Below are positions 16,231 to 24,383 of a stretch of 64,000 bases of DNA, piece by piece; within the stretch, counting starts at the first letter, position 1, and every line of letters begins with the position of its first letter. The notes below the pieces were generated by a model. It did not search any database. It was not told the origin of the DNA and saw nothing but the letters and a program-made list of their open reading frames with translations. A program made the translations under genes and the position numbers. The stretch is from Komagataeibacter saccharivorans. GTDB taxonomy: Bacteria; Pseudomonadota; Alphaproteobacteria; Acetobacterales; Acetobacteraceae. The stretch covers positions 60,028 through 124,027 of the forward strand of contig NZ_NKTY01000007.1 of the NCBI RefSeq assembly GCF_003207825.1. The letters are read 5' to 3'.

Positions 16231-16844
16231 GCGCGGACAGGGTGCTGTATGACTGGACGCCGGATGTGCGCAGCTACGCCGTGCGTCTTGGTCTGTCGCT
16301 TATGGGTGTGGAATGCCGCATGCAGGCGGTGGATATGGACCTGCCCGCCCCGCACCATGCGGATGGCCTGCTGGCGGGGGAATGCCCGCCCGTGCTTGAA
16401 TGCGCTGGCGTCAGGCTGACCCGGCCCGGCACGATCCTGCATTACATTGCCCGCCAGCCCGATGTGGCGCGGGCATGGCTTGATCCCGCGCATGAATGGG
16501 CCATTCTGAACTGGCTGGATTTTGGTGTCAGTGCGCTCGATACGCTGGCATCCGCCCGTGGCGCGGCGCTGGCCACCGCCATGCCGGTTCCGCCCGCGAC
16601 CGGGGCGCTGGATGCCGTGCTGCGCCGGATGGAAGACCACATGGCCGTGCGTGCAATGGACGGACATGACTGGTTCGCGGCCCCTGCGGCCAGCATTGCC
16701 GATGTGATGCTGTTTGTCGTGTTCGCGCTGTCCGCCGATGTGGGGGTGGAGCGCGATACATGCCCGGCATTGCGGCGCTGGGCGCGTGGCCTGCGTGCCC
16801 TTCCGGGCTTTGCGGTCATGCCCGGCGTGCCGGATTACGCCTGA
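16227..16844 (+). CDS. Glutathione-S-transferase-like protein, possible structural subunit
   Basis: A 205-residue protein with GST fold order: an N-terminal thioredoxin-like part (VLYDWTPDVRSYAVRLGL, then CPPVLECAGVRLTRPG) and a helical C-terminal domain (WFAAPAASIADVMLF matches the conserved GST C-terminal capping box). The residues that hold glutathione, normally E-S after the cis-proline strand, read R-P-G-T, so GSH binding is doubtful. Start ATG overlaps the Rieske gene stop by 4 bases. In the caffeine demethylase complex the GST-like NdmE is structural and joins NdmC to NdmD; the same role is proposed here by analogy. Confidence 0.82.
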   Translation: MSADRVLYDWTPDVRSYAVRLGLSLMGVECRMQAVDMDLPAPHHADGLLAGECPPVLECAGVRLTRPGTILHYIARQPDVARAWLDPAHEWAILNWLDFGVSALDTLASARGAALATAMPVPPATGALDAVLRRMEDHMAVRAMDGHDWFAAPAASIADVMLFVVFALSADVGVERDTCPALRRWARGLRALPGFAVMPGVPDYA

Positions 16845-16979
16845 CGCATGGGTGCCCCGCACGGTAACGGCTGGATATCTGTGCGTTGCCCTGCGTTACG
16901 GAATAGGGGAAGCTGGACCGGGTGTAACCCCGGTCACAGGGATTCGCATTCATTGATAATAAGGGAAGAAACCTGAAGT

Positions 16980-17582
16980 ATGAATAAAAAGCTGTTTGCA
17001 TCCCGTCGGGTTGCCGTGGCGCTGGCGACGGCTGTTGTGGGTGGGGCCGCCGGTCTGTCCGGTGTGGCCATGCCGGCCATGGCGCAGGCGCCGGTTATCG
17101 TGGGCAACCAGCTTGCGACCGCGACGGTCGAAAGTGTGGATCATGACGCCGGGATGATCCTGCTGCGGGACAAGGCGGGCAATCTGGACACCGTGCGCGT
17201 GGACCCCGATCTGCGCGCCAAGCTGCCGGTGCTGCATGCGGGCGACAAGATCGGCCTGCGTATCGTCCGCACCATTGACGCGTCCATCGCCGCCCCCGGT
17301 ACGCCGGTGCCGGAATCGACCGAAAATGCAGCGGGCACCCGCACCGGCCAGCATCCGCATGGCATGATGATTTCCTTCAAGCGGGAACGTGTGAAGGTGA
17401 CGGGCGTGGATACGGCCCGCAACCAGGTCACCTTTGTCGACCCCGATGAAATCACCCGCGTCGTGCTGGTGCGCCAGAAGCCGATGCAGGAATTCCTCAA
17501 GACCCTGAAGGTCGGCGATGAGGTCGATACAACCGTGATGGATGCGGTGTCGTTCTCGGTTCTCAGCCGGCTTCCGGCCTGA
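16980..17582 (+). CDS. Secreted hypothetical protein with two related repeats
   Basis: A 200-residue protein with a clear signal peptide ending AMPAMAQA. The mature part has two similar halves of about 50 residues: ATVESVDHDAGMILLRDKAG... ending LHAGDKIGLRIV, and VKVTGVDTARNQVTFVDPDE... ending LKVGDEVDTTVM. Each looks like a small beta-barrel segment ending in GD, as in periplasmic DUF5666-like proteins. They are separated by a proline and alanine-rich linker. No enzyme motif is visible. Its 3' end overlaps the convergent FUSC gene by 20 bases. Function unknown. Confidence 0.8.
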   Translation: MNKKLFASRRVAVALATAVVGGAAGLSGVAMPAMAQAPVIVGNQLATATVESVDHDAGMILLRDKAGNLDTVRVDPDLRAKLPVLHAGDKIGLRIVRTIDASIAAPGTPVPESTENAAGTRTGQHPHGMMISFKRERVKVTGVDTARNQVTFVDPDEITRVVLVRQKPMQEFLKTLKVGDEVDTTVMDAVSFSVLSRLPA

Positions 17583-19767
17583 CGGCGGCAAGGGGAGGGC
17601 GATGGGCCGCAGGGTAGTCCTCTCCCCATTGCAGCGGGCCGCGCTGGTCCAGAAAGCCCGGAATGTCATGGATGATCCGGGCGGCCTGTTCCAGACAGGC
17701 CATGGCTTCGACCTGTGCTGCGGGCCGCTGCGTTATCGCATCGGGCGGACAGAGCATCCCGGCGGCCCGCCGCAGCGCGTTCGCGGTCAGCAGCGGGTTG
17801 TGCGCCAGTTCGGAAAAGGCGTCGAGCGCGTCGTAAATCGCACCACGCTGGGCGGGGGTGACATCGGGGCTTGTGGCGATCATGCGCACACGCTCGATCA
17901 GCCGCCCCAGCGACAGGGTGGCCAGTGCCGCGTCGATATACTGGTGCATGGCCGCGGGCCTTGCGAAGAAGGACAGGCGCATCGCAAGACGCAGTACCTT
18001 CTGTAGCTGAAGATTTTCCCATACCAGCCATTCTTTTCCCTGCCTGCGCCCCGACAGCGCCAGCCTGCGCAGGCTGCGCGTCAGGGAACTGACAAGGCGG
18101 GCCGCGTCCAGCCGGTGGTTGGGCGGCAGGATCACACGGAACGACAGCACCAGCATGCCACAGCCCAGAAGCAGCGCCAGCCAGCCGTTCATCAGGCTTA
18201 TGTCGTTGTAATAGTGGATCGGGTTGTTGATCTGCAGCATGATGGTCGAGAACACGCAGTAGCCGAACGCCCCGATCCCCACCTTGGGATGGAACTGCAG
18301 CCACACGCCGGGCAGCAGCATGATGCACAGCGTAAGCCAGAGCAGCGGATAGCCATCAATCTGCGGCAGCAGGTAGATATGGCATAACAGTCCTGCCGGT
18401 ACCCCCAGCGCGGTGCCCGACGCCATAAGTCCCGCCGCGCGGGAAGCTGATGGCAGGGTGGACAGCAGGCTGGCCGCCGCCACGACATACAGCATCATGG
18501 TCGGCCCCGCCGTCCAGTGCAGCACGTACCAGATCAGCGCCGTCAGCATGGTCGTCGTTGCGCCCCGCGCGCCGTTACGCAGTGCGGTCGGCCATTCCAG
18601 ATAGGGTTGCAGCCGCAGCCGTCGCCCGGCGCTGCCCCGGCGGGAAAGGTCCTGCAGCGCGGTTTCGATCTGGCCCAGCAGATCCTGAATATCGTCAAGG
18701 AACAGCAGCGACTGGGGCGAATGGCTGTCACGGGCCTGCGCGATCATGATGGCGCGCGTCTGGCTTATGCGTGCGCATCCCCGGGTCCAGATGGATTCCA
18801 GCGGGCTGTCGGCGGTAAGGTCCATGAGATATTGCAGCATGGATACGATTTCGCCATGCACCGCGCGGTCTTCCGCCGTGTTGGACGCCGTGACGGTGTG
18901 CGGGTGGTAGGACGCCACAATGCCGGACAGGCGGGCAAGCCCCGCGCGGATTTCGCGCTGGCGCACGCTGATGTCGTAATTGTCGGTCGCCGCGTATTCC
19001 ACCGCGTCCGACAGCCGCCCGATGCGCGCCAGCATGGCGGCGCGGCTGTCATGGAAGGTGGCGGGCAGCGTGCGGAAAGTACTTGCAGGCGGGGCATCGG
19101 GGTTCTGCGCGGGGACCGTGCTGTAACCCTGATGGAAGGACAGGATGTAGCTGACCGTATCGCGGAACAGGTCATGGATCTGGACAAAAAGCGTGTCCGA
19201 CCGGCGCGGCGATGTCACCATGAATACTGCCGCCGTGGTCACGATCCCCACCACCACCGCCGACAGGCGCGACATGGCGCTGAGGAAGATGCCGTCAGGG
19301 TCGTCAAACGCCGGGGCGGAAATGATGACGATGGTATAGCCCGTCAGCACGGCGGCGTAGGCGCGGAACAGCCGCAGGAAGGTCGCGGCCATGCAGGCCA
19401 GTCCCACCGTGACCGACAGCCCCATGAAATACAGCGTGGGTGACTGCACGAATACCGCCATGAGCCCCACGCTGATGGAGGCCCCGATAATGGTGCCGAT
19501 CACACGCCATACGCTTTTGGATACCAGCGCGCCCACCGTGGGATTGGCCACGATCATGACGGTCGTGACCGAACTCATGGGGGACTGGAGCTGGAAGGTG
19601 AAGGCCAGGAACAGCGCAATACCGACAGACAGGAGCGCACGCGCACTGTAGGCCGCCGTGGTGCGCATGGCGGCCCATCGGGCGTCGTTCGAAAAACTGC
19701 GCATGAGGGTGGACAGCATCTGGGTGCAGGCTCCGGGCTGCGGCATGTGGGCATGGTGATAGAGCAT
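17563..19767 (-). CDS. FUSC-family inner-membrane exporter (fusaric acid resistance type)
   Basis: A 734-residue protein with the FUSC/AaeB build: an N-terminal set of about six membrane segments (ARALLSVGIALFLAFTF, GTIIGASISVGLMAVF), a cytoplasmic part, a second set (LTALIWYVLHW, PAGLLCHIYLLPQ, ALLLGCGMLVLSFRV) and a second cytoplasmic tail. Relatives export aromatic carboxylic acids with a membrane-fusion partner. It is divergent from a marR gene, with strong palindromes between them, so MarR control is likely. The start at 19767 lacks a good ribosome site; the ATG at 19719 has GGAG upstream and is an alternative. Confidence 0.9.
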   Translation of the reverse strand: MLYHHAHMPQPGACTQMLSTLMRSFSNDARWAAMRTTAAYSARALLSVGIALFLAFTFQLQSPMSSVTTVMIVANPTVGALVSKSVWRVIGTIIGASISVGLMAVFVQSPTLYFMGLSVTVGLACMAATFLRLFRAYAAVLTGYTIVIISAPAFDDPDGIFLSAMSRLSAVVVGIVTTAAVFMVTSPRRSDTLFVQIHDLFRDTVSYILSFHQGYSTVPAQNPDAPPASTFRTLPATFHDSRAAMLARIGRLSDAVEYAATDNYDISVRQREIRAGLARLSGIVASYHPHTVTASNTAEDRAVHGEIVSMLQYLMDLTADSPLESIWTRGCARISQTRAIMIAQARDSHSPQSLLFLDDIQDLLGQIETALQDLSRRGSAGRRLRLQPYLEWPTALRNGARGATTTMLTALIWYVLHWTAGPTMMLYVVAAASLLSTLPSASRAAGLMASGTALGVPAGLLCHIYLLPQIDGYPLLWLTLCIMLLPGVWLQFHPKVGIGAFGYCVFSTIMLQINNPIHYYNDISLMNGWLALLLGCGMLVLSFRVILPPNHRLDAARLVSSLTRSLRRLALSGRRQGKEWLVWENLQLQKVLRLAMRLSFFARPAAMHQYIDAALATLSLGRLIERVRMIATSPDVTPAQRGAIYDALDAFSELAHNPLLTANALRRAAGMLCPPDAITQRPAAQVEAMACLEQAARIIHDIPGFLDQRGPLQWGEDYPAAHRPPLAAVRPEAG

Positions 19768-19804
19768 GCCACGGGAAGATAAAGCGGTATGGCGGTCAAT
19801 ATCT

Positions 19805-19817
19805 ATTGTATGACAAT
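19805..19817. promoter_or_regulatory. Short palindrome ATTGT-ATG-ACAAT
   Basis: Perfect 5-base arms with a 3-base spacer in the AT-rich FUSC/marR intergenic region, 22 bases from the longer palindrome. The ATTGT/ACAAT core is common in MarR-family operators, so this may be an additional half of the control region. Confidence 0.5.
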
Positions 19818-19838
19818 TAGTGCCATGTCAATTATAAC

Positions 19839-19856
19839 GATAATATCCATATTATC
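19839..19856. promoter_or_regulatory. Probable MarR operator, GATAATAT-CC-ATATTATC
   Basis: A perfect 18-base palindrome with 8-base arms, in a stretch that is strikingly AT-rich for this genome, between the divergent FUSC and marR genes. Length and AT-rich symmetry fit a MarR dimer site. A shorter nested palindrome (ATTAT-AACG-ATAAT, 19831-19844) overlaps its left side. Confidence 0.7.
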
Positions 19857-19960
19857 CCCTCCGGGCAGCCATCACATAAATGGACCATGATCCGCCCCGG
19901 CGGGCATGCTATCGGGCGCGGAAGGACTTCCGCAGGGTCGATCATCAGCAGGAGACGCGC

Positions 19961-20464
19961 ATGGCCGAACGTTCACCACTGCCCGATATCGAGGGTACAG
20001 GTTTTCAGGACATGCGCATGACGTTCCTGACCATGCGGCTGGCCAATACATGGCGGCTGCTGCTGGATCGCGCCCTGCGGACGGAGGGGATGAGCATGGC
20101 GATGATGCGCCCGCTCGCCTATCTCATGATGCTGCCCGCGGGGGTAAGCCAGCGCACGCTGGCGCATGCGATGAATACCGACAGTTCGGCGCTGGTGCGC
20201 GTACTGGACCTGCTTGAAAACGAGGGGCTGGTCGAACGCCATCCCGATCAGGATGACCGGCGGGCCAAGAATCTGGTCCTGACCCGGCGGGGCCGGCAGA
20301 AATGCGCCGTCCTGCATCAGATCTGTGCTGCGATGGAAACCCGCGTGCTGGAAGGCGTCACGCCGGAGCGGTCGCAGGCGATGATGGATGTGCTTGCGCT
20401 TGTCCTGCGCCGGGCCGAGGATGTGATGCAGCATGACGGGGCCTGCAACGACAGCACGCCCTAG
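19961..20464 (+). CDS. MarR-family transcriptional regulator
   Basis: A 167-residue winged-helix regulator. The DNA-binding core reads GVSQRTLAHAMNTDSSALVR for the helix-turn-helix, then LLENEGLVERHPDQDDRRAK with the D-x-R-D/R wing, followed by LVLTRRGRQK. The start at 19961 has AGGAG 7 bases upstream. It is divergent from the FUSC exporter and lies just before the ABC-exporter operon on its own strand, so it may control both. MarR proteins usually respond to phenolic or other aromatic acids, which fits the FUSC neighbour; the ligand itself is not known. Confidence 0.93.
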   Translation: MAERSPLPDIEGTGFQDMRMTFLTMRLANTWRLLLDRALRTEGMSMAMMRPLAYLMMLPAGVSQRTLAHAMNTDSSALVRVLDLLENEGLVERHPDQDDRRAKNLVLTRRGRQKCAVLHQICAAMETRVLEGVTPERSQAMMDVLALVLRRAEDVMQHDGACNDSTP

Positions 20465-20554
20465 CCGCATATCCCTTTCGGTGGGCAGGGCAGGTTTGCC
20501 GTGAAATGGGGCGTGTGGGTCAGCGCCCTGCTGTTTATAGGGCAAATTAAAGAT

Positions 20555-20569
20555 ACGATGCGGTATCGT
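20555..20569. promoter_or_regulatory. Inverted repeat ACGAT-N5-ATCGT before the ABC-exporter operon
   Basis: Perfect 5-base arms around GCGGT, 47 bases upstream of the HlyD-type gene. A candidate operator or promoter-proximal element; short arms make chance a real possibility. Confidence 0.35.
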
Positions 20570-20615
20570 TTCATGTTAGGGGTGCCGGATCGCATGCGAA
20601 GGAAAGGCTGTTGGG

Positions 20616-21602
20616 ATGAAGTGGCGTGATGGGGCGATCGGTGCGGGACTGGCCGTACTGGTCGCGGCTGGCGGGGCCGGGTGGTACGTGGTCCAGCACC
20701 GCGGCGAACTGCCACCGGGGCTTGCGCGCGCCAACGGGCGGCTGGAGCTGGCCCGCATTGATGTGGCGGTAAAATATCCCGGCCGCATCACCGAACTGGA
20801 TTTTAACGAAGGCGATACCGTCACCGCCGGGCAGGTTCTTGCGCGTGAGGATGACGCCAGCGCCCGCGCCCGCCTTGACGCTGCCCGCGCCCACCTGAAC
20901 GCGGCCCTGGCCGATGTGGTCCGTGCGGGCGCGGAACGTGATGCGCGGCAGGCGGCGCGCCATCTGGCGCAGACGGATCTGGACCATGCGCGCACCATGT
21001 TCCGCCAGCATCTGGTGTCGGACATGGAACTGTCCCAGCGCCAGACGGGTCTGGACACCGCAACCGACGCTGCCGATGCGGCCGGTGGGGCGGCGGATGC
21101 GGCGCAGGCCATGGTGGAAGCTGCCCGCGCGCAGGTGGCGGAAGCGGCGGTGGCGGTGGATGACATGACCATTCATGCGCCCGTGGCCGGACGGATCGAA
21201 TACCGTATCGTGGAAAAGGGCGCGGTCCTGCCCGGTGGGGGGCGGGTGGCCTCGCTGCTGGACCCCACGGATATGTACCTGACCATATTCTGCCCATCGC
21301 GGGAGGCGGGACGGCTGCATGTGGGCGATGAGGCGCGCATTGCCCTTGACGCCCTGCATGGGCAGGTGATCCCCGCCACCATTTCCTTCGTCTCGCCAGA
21401 GGCGCAGTTCACCCCCAAATATGTCGAGACCGCGACCGAGCGTGACAAGCTCGTCTACCGTATCAAGCTGCGCGTCGCCCCCGCCGTGGCGCAGCGGTAT
21501 GGCACCATGCTCAAGGCGGGCATGACGGGTGATGGCTACGTCCGCACCGATTCCGCAATGCACTGGCCCGCGGGCCTTGATGTGGCTGACGCGGCGCAAT
21601 GA
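20616..21602 (+). CDS. HlyD-family membrane-fusion protein (YhiI/YbhG type)
   Basis: A 328-residue periplasmic adaptor. An N-terminal membrane anchor (AGLAVLVAAGGAGWYVV) is followed by a biotinyl-lipoyl half (VKYPGRITELDFNEGDTV), an alanine-rich coiled-coil hairpin at about 90-195, the second lipoyl half (MTIHAPVAGRIEYRIVEKG) and a beta-barrel domain. It links an inner-membrane ABC exporter to an outer-membrane channel. Its stop overlaps the ABC gene start (ATGA), and the order adaptor, ABC fusion, permease, outer-membrane factor makes a complete tripartite pump. Confidence 0.94.
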   Translation: MKWRDGAIGAGLAVLVAAGGAGWYVVQHRGELPPGLARANGRLELARIDVAVKYPGRITELDFNEGDTVTAGQVLAREDDASARARLDAARAHLNAALADVVRAGAERDARQAARHLAQTDLDHARTMFRQHLVSDMELSQRQTGLDTATDAADAAGGAADAAQAMVEAARAQVAEAAVAVDDMTIHAPVAGRIEYRIVEKGAVLPGGGRVASLLDPTDMYLTIFCPSREAGRLHVGDEARIALDALHGQVIPATISFVSPEAQFTPKYVETATERDKLVYRIKLRVAPAVAQRYGTMLKAGMTGDGYVRTDSAMHWPAGLDVADAAQ

Positions 21603-24379
21603 GCGTGGAAGGCGCGCTGGACCCGACAGGCATCGCCATTACCGGCGTGACCCACCGCTATGGTCCGGTCCGCGCGCTGGATGATGTGACGCTTGACCTG
21701 CCCGGCGGCACGACCATCGGCCTTGTGGGGCCGGATGGCGTGGGCAAGTCCACCCTTCTGGGGCTGATTGCGGGCGTGCGGCGCCTCCAGTCCGGCAGGC
21801 TTGCGGTGCTGGGGGCGGACATGGCCGCGCGGCGCGCGCGTGAAGCCTTCCTGCCACGGGTCGCCTTCATGCCGCAGGGGCTGGGGCGCAACCTGTATCC
21901 GACCCTGTCAGTGTGGGAAAACATCGACTTTTTCGCCCGCCTGTTCGGCATGGACGCGCAGGCGCGCGATGCGCGTATCCAGCGCCTGCTGGACGCTACC
22001 GGCCTTGCCCCGTTCCCCGATCGCGCGGCGGGGCATCTGTCGGGTGGCATGAAACAGAAGGTCAGCCTGTGCTGCGCGCTGGTGCATGACCCGGACCTGC
22101 TGATCCTCGATGAACCGACAACCGGCGTCGATCCCCTCTCACGCCAGCAGTTCTGGACGCTGGTTGACCAGTTGCGCGCGGAACGCCCGTCCATGACGGT
22201 CATCGTCTCCACGGCGTATATGGAGGAAGCGGAGCGGTTTTCATGGCTGGTGGCGATGGATGAAGGCCGCGTCCTGATCAGTGACCGCACCCCCAACGTG
22301 CTGGCGCGCACCGGCACCGGATCGGTGGAGGCGGCGTATATCTCCCTTCTGCCTGAAGGCAAGCGCCAGCAGGCAAGCGGCTTTGTCATTCCGCCCTATG
22401 TCGATCCCGGCGGCCCCCCCGCCATCGAGGCCGAACACCTGACCCGCCGCTTTGGCAGTTTTACGGCGGTGAGCGATGTCAGCTTTACCATCAACCGGGG
22501 CGAGATTTTCGGTTTCCTCGGCTCCAACGGGTGCGGCAAGTCCACCACCATGAAGATGCTGACCGGACTGCTGGATGTCACCAGCGGCACGGCGGAACTG
22601 TTTGGCGAACAGATCACGGCGGGCGACATGAAAACCCGCATGCGCATTGGGTACATGTCGCAGGCGTTCTCGCTTTATGAAGAACTGACCGTGCGCCAGA
22701 ACCTCATGCTTCAGGCGCGGCTGTACCGCATTCCACCGGCACAGGCCGTAAGCCGGGTCGAGGAATCGCTTGATTCGTTCGAATTGCGTGGCTGTGCCGA
22801 TGTCAGCCCCGCATCCCTGCCGCTGGGTATCCGCCAGCGCCTGCAGCTTGCCGCCGCGTGCATCAACAATCCCGAAATCCTGATTCTGGATGAACCGACA
22901 TCCGGCGTGGACCCCGCTGCGCGTGACATGTTCTGGCGGCACCTGATCCGCCTGTCACGGCAGGATCACGTGACCATTTTCGTATCCACCCATTTCATGA
23001 ACGAAGCGGCGCGATGCGACCGGATATCGCTCATGCATCGCGGCCATGTCCTTGCGGTGGGCACGCCTGCCGAACTGGTGAAAAAGCGCAGTGCGCCGGA
23101 TCTGGAAACCGCCTTCATCGCCTATCTGCAGGATGCGGAGGCGGTAACGGACGCGCAGGAAACCGCCACGGCGGCGGCCAGACCGGCTCCATCCGCGCGT
23201 GCGCGATGGTGGCATGCGGCAGTACGGAAATGGAGCGCGCTGGCAGGGCAGTGGGGTGGCGCGTGGCTGCCGCGCGCCTGGGCCTTCGCACGGCGTGAGG
23301 CAGTGGAACTGCTGCGCGACCGTCTGCGCCTCATGTTCGCGCTGGTGGGGCCGCTGATCCTGCTGGTGGTTGCCGCGTCAAGCATCTCCTTCGATGTGGA
23401 AGGGGTGGGCTTTACCGTCAGCGACCATGACCGCACCACGATCAGTCATGAACTGATCGACAGTTTCCGTGGCTCCCCCTATTTCCATGAACTGCCGCCC
23501 GTCGCTGATGCCGATACGCTGGACCGCACCATCCGTAACGGCCAGGCGCAGATGGCGCTGGATATTCCCGCCGGTTTCGCCCGTGACCTGGAAGCGGGGC
23601 GCAGGCCCGAAATCGGGGTGATCATTGACGGCGCGGTGCCGTTCCTCGCCGCCAATGTGCGTGCGTATGCGACCGGCGTGCTGATGGGTTACGCGGGTAC
23701 GCTGGGGCGGGAAATGCCCGGCACGGCGGGCCTGCCGATTACGGTGGAGCCGCGCTTTTCCTACAATCAGGAATTCCGCAGCATCTATGCCATGACGCCG
23801 GGCGTGATCATGCTGGCCCTGATCCTGATTCCCACCATGCTGACCGCCCTTGGCGTGGTGCGCGAGAAGGAAGTGGGGTCCATCGTCAACCTGTATGCCT
23901 CCCCCGCGTCGGTGGGGCAGTATCTTATGGGCAAGCAGGCGCCTTATGCGGCGCTTGCGACCATAAGCTATGTCATGCTGGTCATCGTGGCGGTTGTGGT
24001 GATGGGGGTGCCGCTCAAGGGGTCGCTGCTGGCGCTGACGGTGGGCGGTGTGCTGTTCGTGCTGTCCGCCACGGGGCTGGGACTGCTGATTTCCACCTTT
24101 GTCAGTTCACAGGTGGCGGCCATTTTCGGCACGTCCATCATCTGCCTGATCCCGTCGGTCAATTTTTCCGGCCTGCTGTACCCGGCTTCGACGCTTACGG
24201 GCATAAGCCGGATGGTGGGGCTGGGTTTTCCGGCGGCGTGGTACCAGTTGATCAGCCTTGGCTGTTTTACCAAGGGGCTGGGGACCGGCAGTTTCGGGAC
24301 CATGTACCTGGCCCTGGGCGGGTTCGCGGCCATCTATATGGTGGCTGCCCGCCTGCTGCTGAAAAAGCAGGAAGCCTGA
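21599..24379 (+). CDS. ABC exporter fusion: two ATPase domains plus a permease domain (RbbA type)
   Basis: A 926-residue protein close in length and order to E. coli RbbA. The first ATPase has Walker A GPDGVGKST (residues 44-52), signature LSGGMKQK and Walker B LLILDEPTTGVD. The second has GSNGCGKST, a changed signature LPLGIRQRL, and ILILDEPTSGVD. An ABC-2 membrane domain follows (from about residue 560) with one large periplasmic loop and helices at the end (SVGQYLMGKQAPYAAL onwards). It should work with the next gene as the two permease halves. The substrate of this family is poorly defined; cationic drugs or lipophilic compounds are likely. Confidence 0.93.
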   Translation: MSVEGALDPTGIAITGVTHRYGPVRALDDVTLDLPGGTTIGLVGPDGVGKSTLLGLIAGVRRLQSGRLAVLGADMAARRAREAFLPRVAFMPQGLGRNLYPTLSVWENIDFFARLFGMDAQARDARIQRLLDATGLAPFPDRAAGHLSGGMKQKVSLCCALVHDPDLLILDEPTTGVDPLSRQQFWTLVDQLRAERPSMTVIVSTAYMEEAERFSWLVAMDEGRVLISDRTPNVLARTGTGSVEAAYISLLPEGKRQQASGFVIPPYVDPGGPPAIEAEHLTRRFGSFTAVSDVSFTINRGEIFGFLGSNGCGKSTTMKMLTGLLDVTSGTAELFGEQITAGDMKTRMRIGYMSQAFSLYEELTVRQNLMLQARLYRIPPAQAVSRVEESLDSFELRGCADVSPASLPLGIRQRLQLAAACINNPEILILDEPTSGVDPAARDMFWRHLIRLSRQDHVTIFVSTHFMNEAARCDRISLMHRGHVLAVGTPAELVKKRSAPDLETAFIAYLQDAEAVTDAQETATAAARPAPSARARWWHAAVRKWSALAGQWGGAWLPRAWAFARREAVELLRDRLRLMFALVGPLILLVVAASSISFDVEGVGFTVSDHDRTTISHELIDSFRGSPYFHELPPVADADTLDRTIRNGQAQMALDIPAGFARDLEAGRRPEIGVIIDGAVPFLAANVRAYATGVLMGYAGTLGREMPGTAGLPITVEPRFSYNQEFRSIYAMTPGVIMLALILIPTMLTALGVVREKEVGSIVNLYASPASVGQYLMGKQAPYAALATISYVMLVIVAVVVMGVPLKGSLLALTVGGVLFVLSATGLGLLISTFVSSQVAAIFGTSIICLIPSVNFSGLLYPASTLTGISRMVGLGFPAAWYQLISLGCFTKGLGTGSFGTMYLALGGFAAIYMVAARLLLKKQEA

Positions 24380-24383
24380 GCCG

